Assembly: GCA_037962975.1 (NCBI GenBank)
Contig: CM075670.1
Coordinates: 150,416,501 to 150,480,500, forward strand
DNA from: Clitoria ternatea
Taxonomy: Eukaryota; Streptophyta; Magnoliopsida; Fabales; Fabaceae
Length of the DNA stretch: 64,000 bases
Direction of reading: 5' to 3'
Shown here one piece after another: positions 1 to 11,900 of the stretch. Below the pieces are notes generated by a model. That model searched no databases, had not been told where the DNA came from, and saw nothing but the letters and a program-made list of their open reading frames with translations. The position numbers were made by a program, and so were the translations under genes. Positions within the stretch are counted from its first letter, which is position 1, and each line of letters opens with the position of its first letter.

Positions 1-1000
1 CTATATTAACGAAGATCAAATTAAGTCTTTTAAGGCGAATTTTCTTCAGCTAATTAATATTTTTCTCTTAGTCATGTATTAACGTATTTAACTAATGGTG
101 AACTATGTTCGATCCTAAGCTAAACCCATTATCGATTCATGAAAATCTCTTTTTCACTTAATTCCTCAAAAGGCTTGGATTACTCTCGTTATCTAACCTT
201 AGGTTCAATTCAAATGGTTTCAAACATTAGAAGATCTCTCAATCAATCCTAATTGTTTATGATCACCTAGGATTATCTCTAATTCACAAGGTCCAAAGAG
301 CAAAAATTGAATTGAATGAAATACAGAAGAAGTTCATTAATTTAGAAATCAAAGTAAAACCATACAAAGAGTCATCACACCTTCTTCATCCCAAGAAAAA
401 AGGGTTTAGTTACCCATAGTGTAAAAAACCCCCAAACTAGGATTCAAGAAGATAGAAAACCTAACAACATTACAGTAGGAATCATAAATCTTAATCAAAT
501 ACCAATGTCCTTTCATGATCTTCCTAGATTAATCCTTGTTCTTCAGCGTTCTCTTTTCTCTCTTCCATATTCTTCTCTTTGCAGCCGTCATAGTGTTTTA
601 GAAAAGTAGGAATGCCTCCAAAAAGCCAGGGATGTGGAATTTAGATTTTCTACATAGTCTAAACCACAATCGTGGTGGAAAACACAACCAGACCATGGTT
701 CTCTTCAGAAGGCCCAAAATCATGTCAGTTTCAGGCAGCGTAAACCATGGCTTGGCAGTGTTTCTTGCCATAGTCATGGGTCTCCCTAGGTGACTCTTCT
801 TGCTTATTTTGGGTCCTTACTTCATGTCATGCTCTCCTCAAACCCCAAACTTGTCTTCAATTAGTCTAATGTAATGCAAAACCCTATAAAACAAGAATAT
901 CCAAACAACAAATAAGGAAAGAAAACCAATAACATGGGAAGAAGGGGAAATGTAGTGCAATATACTCTAAAAACCTAAGGAAATAACCCTAAATATATTA
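1..1000. other. Unassigned non-coding DNA
   Basis: I see no supported gene here. The sequence is AT-rich with stops in all frames. Around 660-790 there are several CCATGG/CATGGT words and short inverted repeats, which resemble the 37-bp repeats at 10073-10182. This hints that both stretches come from one family of retrotransposon non-coding DNA. No LTR boundary or target duplication could be fixed. Confidence 0.4.
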
Positions 1001-1009
1001 CTCTAAAAC

Positions 1010-1533
1010 ACTTATCGACAATCAGTTCAATTTTGTAAACTTAGACACCCTCAGGTCTTTCTTAAAACTTAAGAGTCATTTGTTTTCTTGTGAAGTTATA
1101 AGAGCTTAAAAAGGCTTGGTTAAGAATGAATACTAGGTAATTAGCTTGAAAAGGCTAAGTTATGAAAAAATACTTGGGATCCTTGTAAGTAAGTGTGGGT
1201 TAGACTTAGCTTCTTGATTAGTTAATACAAAATCCAATTGGCTCGAACAGGAACTAGACATAACCTTGGTAGGGAGGCGAACCAATATGAAAGTTTCTTG
1301 TGTGTTGTCTCTCTTTACTATTCTATAAACGATTCTTGTTTTATCGTTCATCTCAAAGTTTGTGAAAGCTCAAACAGGTGTTTGAATTGTTTGCTAAATA
1401 GTTTTATTTTCAACTAACTCTTTGAGAAAACTCAAGCAAATGTCTAAATAATTATCTTTGCAAAAAGAATTTGCTGAAGTTTTAATCACATTATTCAACC
1501 CCCTTTTTAGTGTGAAACTATGCTATTAATATT
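1010..1533 (+). mobile_element. Decayed Ty1/copia LTR, 3' part
   Basis: The stretch ends in a 'ttcaaccccctttttag' segment directly before a primer-site-like sequence at 1534. This is the usual arrangement at the 3' end of a plant copia LTR, and a similar 'ttcaaccccctcttctaag' ending is seen in the LTR at 8307-9709. The left boundary is uncertain, and no second LTR or target duplication was found. Confidence 0.45.
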
Positions 1534-1545
1534 TGGTATCAAAGC
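1534..1545 (+). promoter_or_regulatory. Primer binding site (tRNA-iMet type), one mismatch
   Basis: The sequence TGGTATCAAAGC matches the initiator-methionine tRNA primer site TGGTATCAGAGC at 11 of 12 bases. It lies between an LTR-like end and a gag-like remnant, so it is read as a decayed minus-strand priming site. Confidence 0.6.
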
Positions 1546-1639
1546 TTAGTCTCTTGGTTGAGCAACTGATAGTGTTCGAGGAAAGATCCTATGATCTATA
1601 GTAGATTTAAAAAATAAGCTCTTTTCTGAAGGATATTCC

Positions 1640-2620
1640 TTTTCTAGACTTACTTTCTTTGGGGAAGATTATGCCTACTAGAAAAATAGGATGGAGATTT
1701 TTATAAAATCTCATTAGGGAAACCTTTTGGAAGATGATCACTCATGGTGATTATCTTCTCCCTCTTTCCCCTCTAAATATTCCTATCCCTAAAAAAGAAT
1801 GGACATCCCAACAACTTATACTATAAGAGCTTAATGAGAAGACTAGATATCTCATTATATGTGTCATGTCTAAGGGTGAATATAACAAAATGTATAGCTG
1901 ACATATCTAAAGAATTATGGGGTAATCTTACAGTTATTCATGAAGGAACCAACTAGTCAGGCAGTATGAGGTCTTCAAGATGAAAGATAATAAATCCATA
2001 GATGATCTCATTAGAAGATTTCAAACCATCATAAACTGATTAAAAGCCCTTGGAACGGAGTACCCTCTTGAAGAAAACTAGATCCTTGATAGTTTACCAA
2101 GTGAATGAGAACCAAAGGTTACAACCATTTAGGAATCAAAGAATCTGAACAACATTAAGCTAGATAAACTCCTAAGTTCTGTAAAAGTTCATGAGCTTTA
2201 TCTTAAAAATAGAACACCAATAAAGAAGTCAAGGACTTTAGTCCTAAAATCCTCCAATCCTAATTCTTTTAAAGAATGTTGACCTTTAAAAGCCTTAAAG
2301 GTGGATAAAGAAGAATCTGACTCCTTAGAGGATGACTCTAGATCAGATGATAAAATTTCCTTTATCACTAAAAGAATCAATAGAATATGGAGAAGAAAGA
2401 ACAAATCAGAAACTTGGAAGGAGCTTTGACTCAAAAGGTAAAAAGGTCATTGATGGGTGTTAAATCCAACAAATTTAATCCTACAGGGATCGGTAAATGT
2501 TACATCTTTAGCAAAAGTAAAAAAGGGGTTTTGTAGAAATAAAACTGAAAGAAAGATAAAGCAAGTAAAAGATTGAGAGATTCACATGATGAAAACCCAG
2601 CCCAAGGAGTAATTTTGGTA
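1640..2620 (+). pseudogene. Ty1/copia gag remnant
   Basis: Broken gag of a Ty1/copia element. Translated piecewise in the plus direction, it shows the copia Gag signature of an N-terminal 'feGedYaYWknRMeiFiks'-type segment near 1655-1710, then a 'kelWgnLtviHEGTn' segment near 1905-1950. A degraded zinc-knuckle region lies near 2490-2560. Stops and frameshifts interrupt it throughout. The segment order and similarity match the intact copia Gag at 23174-24844. No integrase or reverse transcriptase follows, because the remnant gives way to unassigned DNA and then the solo LTR at 2789. It is non-functional. Confidence 0.6.
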
Positions 2621-2783
2621 TTGAGTCTTTAAATTTATCATCAACATAAAAAATAATTTCTTTACCCTTTTGATAAATTAATTATAGTTACTAATAAGCT
2701 CTAGCAACCAATCTCTACTTACTTTCTTGATAACCAAACAAGCTCTTTAATTATTTTCCTTATCAATAAATAACCCTGAAGCG
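2621..2783. other. Unassigned AT-rich DNA
   Basis: I see no gene or repeat here. It forms the left flank of the insertion site of the solo LTR at 2789. Confidence 0.4.
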
Positions 2784-2788
2784 CTCTA
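2784..2788 (+). repeat. Target-site duplication CTCTA (left copy)
   Basis: CTCTA immediately precedes TGTAACATC at 2789 and is repeated exactly at 7958-7962 after ...GTGTTACA. A 5-bp duplication is the standard signature of LTR retrotransposon integration. Confidence 0.85.
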
Positions 2789-4808
2789 TGTAACATCTCG
2801 AATTTTATAAAAATAATTAAATGAAAAAATAATAAATAATTATATATGGGTTGATTTATGTCTCAAAAATTTGGAAATGATAAAATTGGGATTTATTATG
2901 AAAAATTATAATTTATTGAGACTAAATGTGATAAAATTTCACCCGGTTAAAATATGGGTGTCAGACCAAGTAGCTCCAATTGAGATGTCGTTGGTCAGGG
3001 CTGTTAAGAACATTATTGGGAATTCGAATATATCTTCGGAATAATTTTTAGATTTAGTATTAAGCCCGAATGAAGATCCTATTCATAATAAAACGGAGAA
3101 GCTTTAATGAAGGATAAAAATAAAACATAAAACCCTCTCCCTTCCCTCTCATTTTCACGTTACTCTCCCTTCTCCCTCCCTTCTCCATTTCTTTCATCTT
3201 CTTCCTCCTCTTTTCTTGCTCAAACCGTGCCCCCTTTCCATGGCCATTACCCACCAAAATTTCTTGGTCTCCATGGATTCATGAAGCATGAATGAAATAT
3301 TGGAGCAAGCTTGGCTCTCTTCTTCTTCCCTTTCCCTTATTTTTATTTTGGAGCTTGAGCTTGGAGATGAGGTAAGGTTTTGAACCATTCTCCTTTCATT
3401 TATGGTTGTTATGGTGTTTAAGTTTGAAATGGTGACATTAGGCTTTATGGGTAATGAAGAAGATGGTGGAAACCCTAAGCTTAAATGATTTAAAATGTGA
3501 TTTTTGATGATGGTTAGTGTTGTATGAGAATGAGGGCTTATTAAGTTTATGATGCTTTGAGGGAATGATGGAAGTTAATTGTTGTTGGAAGGTTTTAGAG
3601 AAAACCCTAGGTTTAGGAATTTAGGGCTTTTGGCCAAATTGATAGGTACTAATGATTTATGCTTTAGAATGGGTTTTGGGAAGATTGGAATTGATTATTT
3701 ATGGTAATGATTGGGTTTTAATGGAACCCTAACTCTAGGAATTAGGGGAAATGAGTGATGAAGTTGTGAGAAATTATTTTAAGTATAAACCAATGATATT
3801 TTGTATATGAATGTTGTTAATGATGGAGATTGGTGGTTATTAGAAATGGTTGTTGGATTTTAATGGAAACCCTAGGCATTGAGGTTTTTGGGCTTTGGGG
3901 AATCCTTATGAGATTGTGAGTTATTGATATGAGAGTGATTTTATATATATGAGAAAGAGTTTTGAATGAGTAATATTGATGATTGATGTTAAGGATTGTG
4001 GAATCAAGCAAATTAGAGTAATGACCCCAAGTTGTTTAGTGTGCTAAAGGTAAAGATATGGCTAAGAAGGGCTTGAATTATAAGAATAATGGCTATTGAA
4101 TTCTTTAAAAAGTCTTAATCTTAAGATTTAGAAATGTGTATATGGTGACTAAGAGAATTGATTTTGGTTGTTGTTGCTTATGATGATGATGATAATGGAA
4201 ATGACCAATATGATAGATTAAGGAAATGAAATGAGATTATGACTGAATAAGGCCTTAGACCATGATAGGGTGCTAATTAAACTTGTTGATTAATGATGGA
4301 TTAAGTGTGTCTAAGATAGCATATGTTGAACTCTAAATGGCATTTGAATATTGATGTAAGGTGGAATGCATCTTAGGTGATGGAAGGATGTGGTGATGTT
4401 GTTATTGGGTTTGGTTAGCCTTTAAGATCTAGAGAACCTTGGTTTTGGGAAAGGAATTCCCGAAGCCTAACACAATGGCATAAATTAGTGTTTTGACAAG
4501 TTTAGAACTTGTTCACAAGCCTTACAAAATGTAAATCATTATTTAGAATTTATGAGGAATGCCTTGAGATGGTTTATTGATTGTATAAATGCATGTCTAT
4601 GTAATATGTAGATTGTGTTTTGGATTATATGGCTGAGCATTTAGAGCGTGCATTCAGATTTGTGACTCTTCCCTCGAGGTAGGAGAGGAGTTTACATTCA
4701 AATTACATTAGTTATATAATTTATGATTATTGTATGTCATAATATTCATGCTTGCCTTGCCATGTTTATAGTGAAATGATGTGAATGGAAAATTATTGGC
4801 TATTAGTG

Positions 4809-4830
4809 ATATATATATATATATATATAT
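4809..4830. repeat. (AT)n microsatellite
   Basis: About eleven AT dinucleotides in a row inside solo LTR A, followed by an interrupted AT stretch. Similar AT runs sit in the other gypsy LTRs near 13360, 14545, 47542 and 51370. Confidence 0.85.
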
Positions 4831-5404
4831 GTATATATGAATTGATGATGAATGTTTAGTGCCCTTTAATGGGAGTAATGCACTATTGATGAGTAACCCA
4901 TGAGGGGTTGAAATATGCATACACCAAGTGAATTTTAGAATTCCATGTAATTTCGATGAATGAATATTGGAAATAAGAGGCTAAGGCCAATAGATGACAT
5001 TAATGTTTATATTGATAAGGAAATTGCTCAAAATATGAAACTAGGTGTTAAAATTAATGCATAATTGAGGAACTAATAGAGCCAAATAGAGTTTTATGAG
5101 AATTGAATGGCTTGTGATAGTCTTGATAGCTTCTATGCGTAGATTATGACTTATAGAAATTGGAATGGGTCAATTCCATTGAGAATAGGCCCTTGAGTTG
5201 CACAAAAGTGCCTCCAAATAGGTAAAATGCATTTATGTGCATAAGTCACTCCTTTTAAAGGATTTTTGAGTAAGGCCAGTGGCCACGCGTCACAAATAGT
5301 GTAATTTAGTTGGTGTCAAAATTTGGTAGCATTTGGAGTTGATATGAAAAAGTTAGAGGGGTTGGAAGTCCAAAATTTTACATTTTCTACATAATTTCTG
5401 CATT

Positions 5405-5740
5405 CTGGTAGGCCATAATTGATTAGATTATCAGTCTAATCGATTATGAGGATTCTGTTCCTGTAGTAATCGATTGGCTTAATCGATTACAAACCTGCAC
5501 GCAGCCTAGTAATCGATTGTGTTCGAGGGTGTAATCGATTAGAGACCAAACAAAATTAATGTAATTGATTGTGTTCGAGGGTGAAATCGATTATGAACTA
5601 AAACAGAAACAAGGTAATCGATTACTCTAGTCTCGTAATCAATTATGTATAACACCTGATACATTATACCACCTACAGAAGTAGTGTAATCGATTAGCTC
5701 TTACCCCGTAACCGATTATCACTAACTAAATTGATTAAAC
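5405..5740. repeat. TAATCGATTA palindrome array in solo LTR A
   Basis: About a dozen copies of TAATCGATTA or one-base variants (AATTGATT, AATCAATT, AACCGATT) are spaced 15-40 bp apart. The word is a perfect 10-bp palindrome. The same word forms arrays in the unrelated copia element at 21820-22220, 28030-28370 and 30410-30815. Confidence 0.9.
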
Positions 5741-6479
5741 CAGCTTAGGATTTGCATTTTTACTTCTTTTGAGTACTTATCTTGTACTCCTTGGACCTTT
5801 AGGACTACTTGACAATTAAAGGGGTATTCTGAAACCTTCTTTTAATCCCATGCATACTTTTGGAATAATTGCGAGCGAATCCACTAGGGGTATATGTGTG
5901 GTTTGCTTAGTGGTGATTGGGGAATGGCTGAAGGCCTTGGCAAGGTATGTGTTTGCCTATGCTATGTTATAAAAACATGTATGTTTCCCCATTATTGATA
6001 TATTATGAATCTTGATGAAAAGTAACTGATGTGATTGTAAGACACACTTTGATTGATGATCGAACTAATAAAGGGACAATTGAATGGCAATGAGTTATTA
6101 TAACTCAATAAATTTTGAAAAAAGTGTCAACGGTGATTATTATTATTGCTATGCCATTGTGTTTGAAGCAAGAGAAATCTTGTGTATGTAACTTGGATTA
6201 TATTGGCTAGCATGTGATGCTACGATCTTGAAATATGTTTGTTATCATGCCTTGTTGAATTCCATGCATGGATTAATGTGAGAATGACATTGTGGCTATT
6301 GAGATGTCAAGTATATGAATGATATGCCTTGAGGGGCTTTGTAAATAATTGTATGTTATTGATTAAAAATGTTAAATTAAAATATATCCCTATGTGAGAG
6401 GGTGAGATATCCTTGCGAGGTTGATTGGCATATGCATTATTGCATTTTGCATACATGGCATAGCATAACATTGAATATG

Positions 6480-6790
6480 TGGTTGTGATCACAATGATGA
6501 GAGATCTTGCGGGATTCTATGAAGGGAGTACCCCTTGCGAGGTCGGAAACCAACTTGATAATGATATGATCTTGAGCCGGTGGTTACGATCACCTGGTTA
6601 TTGAAATGAAAAAGGGCTTGCGAGTTCCTATGATGCTCGTGGTTGCGATCACGAGGCGGGAGTACCCCTTGCAAAGTGGGAAACCAATAGAATTATTGAA
6701 CGTGGTTGTGATCACGAGAAAGCACCTTGCGAGGCTGCTAAAGGGAGTACCCTTTGCGAGGCGGGAAACCCATATGAATGAATGATGTGG
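6480..6790. repeat. GATCAC / CTTGCGAGG repeat block
   Basis: Alternating modules of the form 'GTGGTTGCGATCAC' and 'CTTGCGAGGCGGGAAACC' occur about five times. The same modules occur in reverse complement in the Tekay-like LTRs (about 15100-15370 and 51910-52220), and in decayed form in LTR B near 55550-55670. They are a conserved internal feature of this group of LTRs. Confidence 0.8.
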
Positions 6791-7957
6791 TGGTTACGTT
6801 TACCTGATGAAATGAAATCGGATCCGTGCATGTGCATTATTAAACAGTTGACATATGCATTAGCCATAGGTGCATGGCATTTGAGATGGGATGACCACGA
6901 GATGAGAAACTCCTTGTGAGGAGGAATTGAGTAAGGATTTAATGAATTGATGATGATAATTTATTAATGCCCTTGTTGATAAGTGGCAATGTGATTGTGT
7001 ATGTGCTTGTGCTTGCTTATGTTGTGAACTGCATTTCATAAGGCTTGTATGCCTATTATATCAATGTGATGATGATTGAATGATGAATTGATGATTTTAT
7101 AGCAAAGCACACATCATGAATGAATGCATGTACACTTAATCACAATATATGTATATTCGTCATTTTGAATGTATAACCCACTCTCCCATGTGGTCTCCTT
7201 TTTTAGCCTTGTGATGCAGGTTGCCATGGGATGAGTTCGGATTTTAAATTGAAGTTTTGAGAAGGTAAATAGTGGTAGTGGAAGTGCCTTAGCCAGCATC
7301 ATTTGTGAATTTTAATGTGAAGAATAAAAAGTACATGAGATATTGATGATTTAATGATTTTGGTCATGTATAAGTTAATTGTGCATGCATGAATGGTGAT
7401 CATATATATATTGGTTCATAAGTGATAATTTGATGAGTACTTGCGGAATTAAACTTGAACAATATATACATTGATGATGGTAGTGTTTGGATTAATGCCA
7501 ATAGGTGAATAGGTAGGCCAATTATGAGATATGGGTAGTGATGATAGTTGGGGCATGACCTTGGATGTATATGCATATTTATATTTATATCTTAGGCGAT
7601 GCATGTGTCTGTTGTAGGTGTATGAATGGGTTATGACCTAATAGGTTTATGTTTGGTATTTGCATGCTTTTGCTGAGCCTTTTCTCATATCTTCATATAT
7701 GGGACTAGGTGTAAGCCCGGTATACACATTCTTCTTCCGCTGTAAACTCTATTATTTTGTATACCGTTTTAGGCGAGTTAGTTATCGATCCAGTTATATT
7801 TTATTAAATCTCACTCTTTGATTTTCTGTGATTCGGGTCTTGATGTAATCGTGGTGGCATTTTGAAATCATTTCAAACATGAAAAATTTACTCGTATTTT
7901 TATTAATTATTATTTTGATTACATCGGGATTTGGGTTTGGAAAATCGGGGTGTTACA

Positions 7958-7962
7958 CTCTA
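7958..7962 (+). repeat. Target-site duplication CTCTA (right copy)
   Basis: Exact match to 2784-2788. It directly follows the GTGTTACA end of solo LTR A. Confidence 0.85.
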
Positions 7963-8306
7963 GGATTTAATCTATTGATAGCATTAAGACTTATAGAGAC
8001 CTAATTCTAGCTAACAAACTGCAAGCTCGATTCATTTAGACTAGATTGTATACCCACATAATAATCATGTTATTTGCTACTAGTTATTGAAAGCCTTAGA
8101 CAATTACAGGAATAAAGTCTCAATTAGCAATATTCTACTTTATTAACATTGCACAATAGGTCTTTTTGCATTAATCAACAAAACAGAAATAGATGAATAA
8201 ATTTTGAAGGCATACAAATATCAAAGAACAAACAAAGAAACAATTTAAACAAACCTCATAATTCTTGAAGAATCAAACCTTAATTATCCTTGAACTAGAA
8301 AAGAGG
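7963..8306. other. Unassigned non-coding DNA
   Basis: AT-rich sequence with no ORF or recognised motif. It is continuous with 2621-2783 once solo LTR A is removed. Confidence 0.4.
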
Positions 8307-9709
8307 TGTTGAAGAAAAGTCTGGTTGAAAAGGAAGTATGGAATATTACTGAACCAGACCCTAGTTTACGTGTTATCTTCAAACCATGTTTGTTAATAAT
8401 ATACATCAAGAATCCATTGGAAAATAAAGTCTGTATATTAAGAAACTAATTTATGTATTCACGTGTTTCAGGATGAATAATGTACGGGTTTTAAAACAAA
8501 AAGAAAGCCCATGATTTTAAAGTCTGAATACTAGTATTTGGATGATGTCCAGGAGTCTATTAGAAGAAGCTTATCTTACCCAATCAGACTTTAGACTTAT
8601 AGAGCATCAGAAGAAAAATGTTACATCTAAAGATTCAATTGTAACGTTATTAATTCCATTTGCGTATTGCACTGTGCTTTACGTTCTTATCAAATATACG
8701 TGCTTATCATAAAGAAAACAAGAGACAAACAAAGCTCAGCAGCCAAAGTCAACATACCTAACTCTGTACAAGTATAGAAAAAGCTGAACCATATCAGTAG
8801 GAATGTTAGATTATTTCAGAAAGCTTTCAACATTGACTTCCGCTCTCATGATAGATCACATAAGTAAACAAAATAGCCTTATTTGCTCGAGAATGCATAA
8901 GAAACCTATTTTATGCAAAAACAGAAGAAGTCTGCTACCAGACTCTTGAACTCCTCTCTGATTATCAAAGGTTTGGTAATTAAAGCTCAAGGCAAATACC
9001 TTCATAGGATTTCCAACGTCTATATCTTATTTCAAGGATCAACAATGGTCATATTCCAGCCCCTATTTATACTAAAGAAGATTGAATTACAATGTGTAAG
9101 AAATTATTGAGAAATCTTTTAAGTCAAATCATTCTTCTCTGTAATTCATTCAATCTTTTTTTCTAGACAAAGACCTTTCTTACTTGTTTTACCTCTAGCA
9201 AACTTTGGTCTTGTGTCATTTGTAAATTAGTCTATAATCTCTTGATTATATATCTCTTATAAACTAAGTTCTATAAGTTACTTTCCATTTCTTAAAAATA
9301 ATTTGTAAAGTATGGTGTGTTGCCAGCCTTTGAGTGTGGAAAACACTTTGTGTTCTGAAGAGGCTTTTGAAAGAATACTTTGGTTGAGCCAGAAGTGGCT
9401 TATTGAAAGAATACTTTATTTAAGCCAGAACAAGCCGAAGTCAAGAATACTTATGCCATGGGTCCGGTGCTGTTATTGTATAGGAGAATTTACAATAGTG
9501 GAAATCCTTCAAGATAGAAGGTACTGGATGTAGCTTCTGTGTTGGAAGTGAACCAATATAAATTTTCTGTGTTGCTTTCCTTTCCTTTCCTTTCTCTTTA
9601 AAAGTCTGCTTTGCAAAAATTGGTTATTTGTTTTCATTAGTTCAATATTCCACAAAAAGAGTCTCTAACTTATTCAACCCCCTCTTCTAAGTCAGACTCT
9701 GAACCATCA
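8307..9709 (+). mobile_element. Solo LTR D, Ty1/copia type
   Basis: The segment runs from TGTTGAA to ...GAACCATCA and aligns by eye with the LTR at 58448-59899. Both share their first ~60 bp, an internal 'gtttcagga' segment, the 'tagtggaaatccttcaag' segment and the 'ttcaaccccc' end. No primer site or gag follows, so it is a solo or truncated LTR. The flanking pentamers (AGAGG and GAAGG) do not match well, so the boundaries may be a few bases off. Confidence 0.65.
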
Positions 9710-10072
9710 GAAGGCTTACTTGCCTTGGGTTTCCATGAGAAACCCAAGATAAAAGAGAAAAGAAAGATTAGAATTCAAAACTAAGGATGCTTTATTTTTC
9801 CTCCCAAAATTCATCTACTCTCTAATGATCCCTTTATAAAGACTTAACCTAATCCTCTAATTTAGAGAGATTGAGAACAAGATAAGGATATTAAAAATAA
9901 CAAAATCAATGGATAAAAAGATAAGATCTTAACAATCTGATCTAAATCTCTAAACAAAAGTTATCTCTAAAAAGAAGTTATCTCTAATTTAGCATATCCT
10001 TTTAAAATATCATGCCCTATAATCTTTTGATTAAATGGATAAAAGCTAATCTTACTTTGTTCATCCATAGGT

Positions 10073-10182
10073 AATGGTATAGTCATACCGTGACTTTATT
10101 TTCCCATGGAATGGTATGGTCATACCATGACTTAATTTTCCCATGGAATGATATGGCTATGCCATGACTTAATTTTCCTAAC
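10073..10182. repeat. 37-bp tandem repeat, three copies, with internal inverted repeat
   Basis: Units start at 10073, 10110 and 10147. Each contains a near-palindrome of the form ATGGTATGGTCATACCAT followed by 'gacttaattttcccatgg'. Copy 3 is the most diverged. A related 'ggtatgcccataccat' word occurs near 57470 on the other side of the nested stack. Confidence 0.85.
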
Positions 10183-11210
10183 TTTGCTTGAAATTTGTGT
10201 TACTCCTCTTCTTTGGTCCAATATTTCAACCTATCATGTAAAACATAAAACATAACATTAAGGCCTTAATTCCTAAGTATTTAATTAGTTAATTTAATAG
10301 GAATTGGCATAAAACTATGTATAAAAGGAACTTAGACAATGCTTCTCCTCAAGCAAAAACCAATGCTTACAAAATAACTTAGATTACCAAATTCTTTTTA
10401 GTTTTAAAATAAACTAGGAAACATCAATATTTCATAGCATAGATTCTCACAAACCAATTAAACCATAACCATCTTAGCAACTTCTTCAGAATCAAAAAGT
10501 AATAAGAATAAATACCTCTCTGATGGATTCACTCTATACACTCAAAGTGTTTAAGGTGTTGAAAATCTCTCAAGTCGTTGAATAAAATGATTTTTAACAT
10601 AGGCTTGCTTATATATCACATCACCACATAATCCGAACTAAATGCAAAAGTCAAAGGGTCTTTTATTGGTTGTAACATGGTTTAGGTGAGGATGGACAAA
10701 ATATAGGGTCAAGAGGCTATAGAATTGGAGAAATTACACAAAATTTCTTACAAGTATCAAAACTACTTTGATTCCCAATTGTTAAATCTTTATTTTCAAT
10801 TTTTTCATTTTCTTTTAAATAAAAAGCTTATTTTTTTAGAAAGGGGTTTCCGTTTTTTAGTAAAAAGATTTTCTCCCCCTTCTTATTTTGTCTCTAACAT
10901 CTTTTTTTCTTTATTTCAGACTTCTTCCTTTTTTTTGTTTCTCTATTCATACCCAAATTAATTCATCAAACCCTAGGGATTCATTAAAGTAAGTTTAGAA
11001 AATCCTTCAACTCAGGGTAAAAGAATACAGGACATTTATTTTCAAAAAGAAGATTTTGGCTTATATCGGTGTTTACACATAAAAAGAAGGCTAAGGCTCA
11101 AAAGGGCTTCTAGGAAAAATAAGTTAGGTGGGCCTTTTTGGTCAAAATGATTGAACCAAAGTGCCTTTGTCATCTTAATGCATTAATTTGGAAGGAAAGT
11201 TTCAACATGC

Positions 11211-11369
11211 ATAACAAAACAAGTTCTAAAAAATCAATCTATGCATGACAACCACACAAGCAAAAATCAGGGCATAATGTAATGATTGCTATAACAAAGC
11301 AAGTTCTAGAAAATCAATCTATGCATGACAATCACACAAGAAAAATTAAAGCATAACGTAATGATTGCT
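11211..11369. repeat. 80-bp tandem duplication
   Basis: 11211-11290 and 11291-11369 are direct copies that share 'caatctatgcatgacaa' and 'taatgattgct' and differ at a handful of bases. The duplication is non-coding. Confidence 0.85.
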
Positions 11370-11900
11370 TTAAGGCTCAAAAGCTTATATTTTAGGCTAT
11401 ACGTATTAAATTCCAAGCCATTTTCATCCAAATAAAGAATACTAAGATAATTACTCAACAATAAAAAAGTAAGAACCTAGCTATTCATTCAATAATTATG
11501 GTGATCAAAGTAATCAAAGCATAACATAGGCTTTTGTAGCAAACATTCTCCCATATTTATCATAAGCATTGCCCTCAATGTGTCCATCACAAAACTAAAA
11601 CTAAAGTAAAAGAAAAAAGAAAAGGAGAGGAAAAGTGAAATGAGGAAGAAGAAACTTCTTTGAATGGGAGTGCTTGGGTCAAGTATTTGATAGGGGAATT
11701 GTGTCCCATGGATGCTTCAGAAACTTGTTTAGGAACAGAGAAAGAGGGTGAATCACTTAATTCTAAGAAATTGGTTTCTTCATCAATGTTCAATGTGGGT
11801 GACACCTCCTTTCTTGTAACAGTCTTTCGCTTCTTTGATTTGGCTGATTGATCATTCAAGTCAACTTAGTTTGTGCACAACTTACAAGTAGTGTGATTCT

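Larger units (their letters stand above)
2789..7957 (+). mobile_element. Solo LTR A, 5.17 kb Ty3/gypsy type
   Basis: The segment begins TGTAACATC, ends GGGGTGTTACA and is flanked by the exact 5-bp duplication CTCTA, so it is a complete LTR left after loss of the internal region by LTR-LTR recombination. At 5169 bp it is very long. Near its start it carries a TATA-like and CT-rich leader (about 3110-3220). Its first 300 bp resemble the reverse complement of 16800-17089, for example the segment around 'atatgggtgtcagaccaagta'. That makes it a relative of the Tekay-like element at 13395-53899. It contains a TAATCGATTA array (5405-5740), a GATCAC/CTTGCGAGG repeat block (6480-6790) and an (AT)n run near 4810-4830. 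It has no coding content. Confidence 0.88.
9710..11900. other. Non-coding DNA, possibly 3' part of an Athila-like element (minus strand)
   Basis: I find no convincing gene. The stretch includes T-rich low-complexity DNA (about 10770-10960), a 37-bp tandem repeat and an 80-bp tandem duplication. A 90-codon open frame on the minus strand (11587-11859) has a lysine/arginine-rich start and a serine/phenylalanine-rich tail, and I do not recognise it. The left flank of LTR B at 11900 should join 57202, where Athila-like sequence lies on the minus strand. This stretch may therefore be the downstream part of that element. The assignment is an inference. Confidence 0.35.

Noticed and set aside
5405..5740. 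CRISPR-like array (TAATCGATTA repeats with spacers)
   Set aside because: Repeats are 10 bp, spacing varies from 15 to 40 bp, many copies are degenerate, and the context is a plant LTR.
10725..10961. 78-codon Phe-rich frame
   Set aside because: T-rich low-complexity DNA; no supporting feature.
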